A stretch of DNA of 64,000 bases, taken from contig NZ_AUBL01000004.1 of the NCBI RefSeq assembly GCF_000429225.1, positions 1 through 64,000 of the forward strand, written 5' to 3'. The position numbers and the translations under genes were made by a program. This stretch comes from Actinomyces dentalis DSM 19115. GTDB taxonomy: Bacteria; Actinomycetota; Actinomycetes; Actinomycetales; Actinomycetaceae. Positions 63,227 to 64,000 of the stretch are shown here, in pieces (within the stretch, counting starts at the first letter, position 1; the number at the start of each line of letters is the position of its first letter). Under the pieces are notes generated by a model. The model worked only from the letters and a program-made list of their open reading frames with translations, searched no databases and was not told the origin of the DNA.

Positions 63227-64000
63227 ATGAAGCAGAAGGGCTATCTGCCGCGGGTCGTGGACCGGCTCATCGACGACTCGCTCGGCTACTCGGGCGGCAT
63301 CCTCATCGAGGGCGTCCGCGCTTGCGGCAAGACCATGACCGGGCGGCAGCACGCCTCCTCCGAGGTCGCACTGGACTCGGGGCTGCCGCAGATCCGCGCC
63401 GCCCTGGAGGTCGACCCGTCGCTCCTCCTGAGAGGCGACGTGCCGCGACTCGTAGATGAGTGGCAGATCGAGCCCTCGCTGTGGAACCTCGTGCGCAGGC
63501 AGATCGACTCCCGCCGCCTTCCGGGCCAATTCATCCTCACCGGCTCCTGCGTCCCGGCCGAGGACGCCTCCCGTCACTCCGGCGCGCACCGGCTCTCACG
63601 GATCCGGATGCGGCCCATGACCCTGTTCGAACGGGGCCGGGGCGACGGCGGCGTCAGCCTGGCGGGCCTGTTCGACGGCCGGGCTCCGGAACCGGTGCTC
63701 GACTCGGGAACCGGCGTGCCCGAGGTCCTGGACGACCTGGTGCACGGCGGATGGCCGGGCGACCACGATCTGACGACCCGCCAGGCGCAGCGCCACTTGC
63801 GCGACTACGTCGAGGACGTCATCAATGTCGACGTCGGCCGTCTGGACGGCGAACCGCGCAGGGACCCCGTGCGCCTGCGCGCACTCATGCGCTCCCTCGC
63901 CCGGCACGTGGGGACGGAGGCGTCTTTCAGCACCATCGCCAAGGACGTGTCCGGGCAGTCCCTGACCGCCCAGACCGCCGTCGCCTACGTGAACGCCCTC
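63227..64000 (+). CDS. AAA ATPase with DUF4143-type architecture (3 of 3), cut by the window end
   Basis: 258 residues are present and the frame is still open at the last base. Walker A GVRACGKT (29-36), Walker B-like RLVDEWQIEPSLW and sensor FILTGSCVPA. Then RMRPMTLFERG and RLRALMRSLARHVGTEASFS, which align block by block with ATPase 2. The nuclease-like C-terminus would lie outside the window. A purine-rich GAGGGGGAGAGG precedes the ATG, and the ATG 20 bases upstream is closed by a stop. Transcribed in the same direction as the two-component genes, but with its own repeat array in front. Confidence 0.88.
   Translation, partial: MKQKGYLPRVVDRLIDDSLGYSGGILIEGVRACGKTMTGRQHASSEVALDSGLPQIRAALEVDPSLLLRGDVPRLVDEWQIEPSLWNLVRRQIDSRRLPGQFILTGSCVPAEDASRHSGAHRLSRIRMRPMTLFERGRGDGGVSLAGLFDGRAPEPVLDSGTGVPEVLDDLVHGGWPGDHDLTTRQAQRHLRDYVEDVINVDVGRLDGEPRRDPVRLRALMRSLARHVGTEASFSTIAKDVSGQSLTAQTAVAYVNAL

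Overview
The window is about 73% GC, has short gaps between genes, and carries WhiB, polyphosphate-glucokinase-like and GuaB3 genes together with the order truA-rplM-rpsI-glmM. This points to a high-GC Gram-positive actinobacterium, most likely Actinomyces or a close relative. The genus is an inference. No rRNA, tRNA, CRISPR array or transposase was seen.

Layout. 1-767 is the 3' end of a repeat-rich, sortase-anchored surface protein. 874-5387 holds a ROK-family kinase, truA, rplM, rpsI and glmM. A 1075-residue SARP/AfsR-type regulator overlaps the glmM stop codon and is followed by a convergent DrrAB-like ABC exporter, an XRE regulator and a PanE-like reductase. A 54-bp segment (promoter plus first codons) is duplicated in front of both the exporter and the reductase. 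12140-25402 is core metabolism: coaA, glmS, acpS, nnr, alr and the tRNA-t6A genes tsaE, tsaB and tsaD with rimI, with sdhCAB inserted before tsaD. 25429-30536 holds a PH-like membrane protein, a carboxylate-amine ligase, a THUMP-like methyltransferase, a SanA-like protein, CIRCE-controlled groES and a WhiB3-type gene. guaB and guaB3 are split by a lower-GC insert (32343-34402) coding for two unknown proteins, and by an exonuclease gene. Then come ptsH, marC, an SLC5 symporter with a small membrane partner, rnhA, ackA and pta.

43734-47363 looks like a decayed inositol/sugar locus. An intact MFS sugar porter and a GntR regulator remain, but the transaldolase-family gene and the iolG-like gene between them are deletion remnants. 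guaA and a DUF2974 hydrolase follow.

50466-64000 is accessory. It holds three AAA ATPases with DUF4143-type architecture, each preceded within about 55 bp by its own repeat: a 33-bp inverted repeat, a 23-bp tandem array, and a second, different 23-bp tandem array. Between them lie two hydrolases, an aldo/keto reductase with a LysR regulator, and an ABC exporter divergent from a two-component system. The ATPase-plus-repeat pairs are the best candidate here for an undescribed system.

Many genes show a -10-like hexamer exactly 6 or 7 bp before the start codon and no Shine-Dalgarno sequence, so leaderless transcription appears common. I used this to choose several starts.
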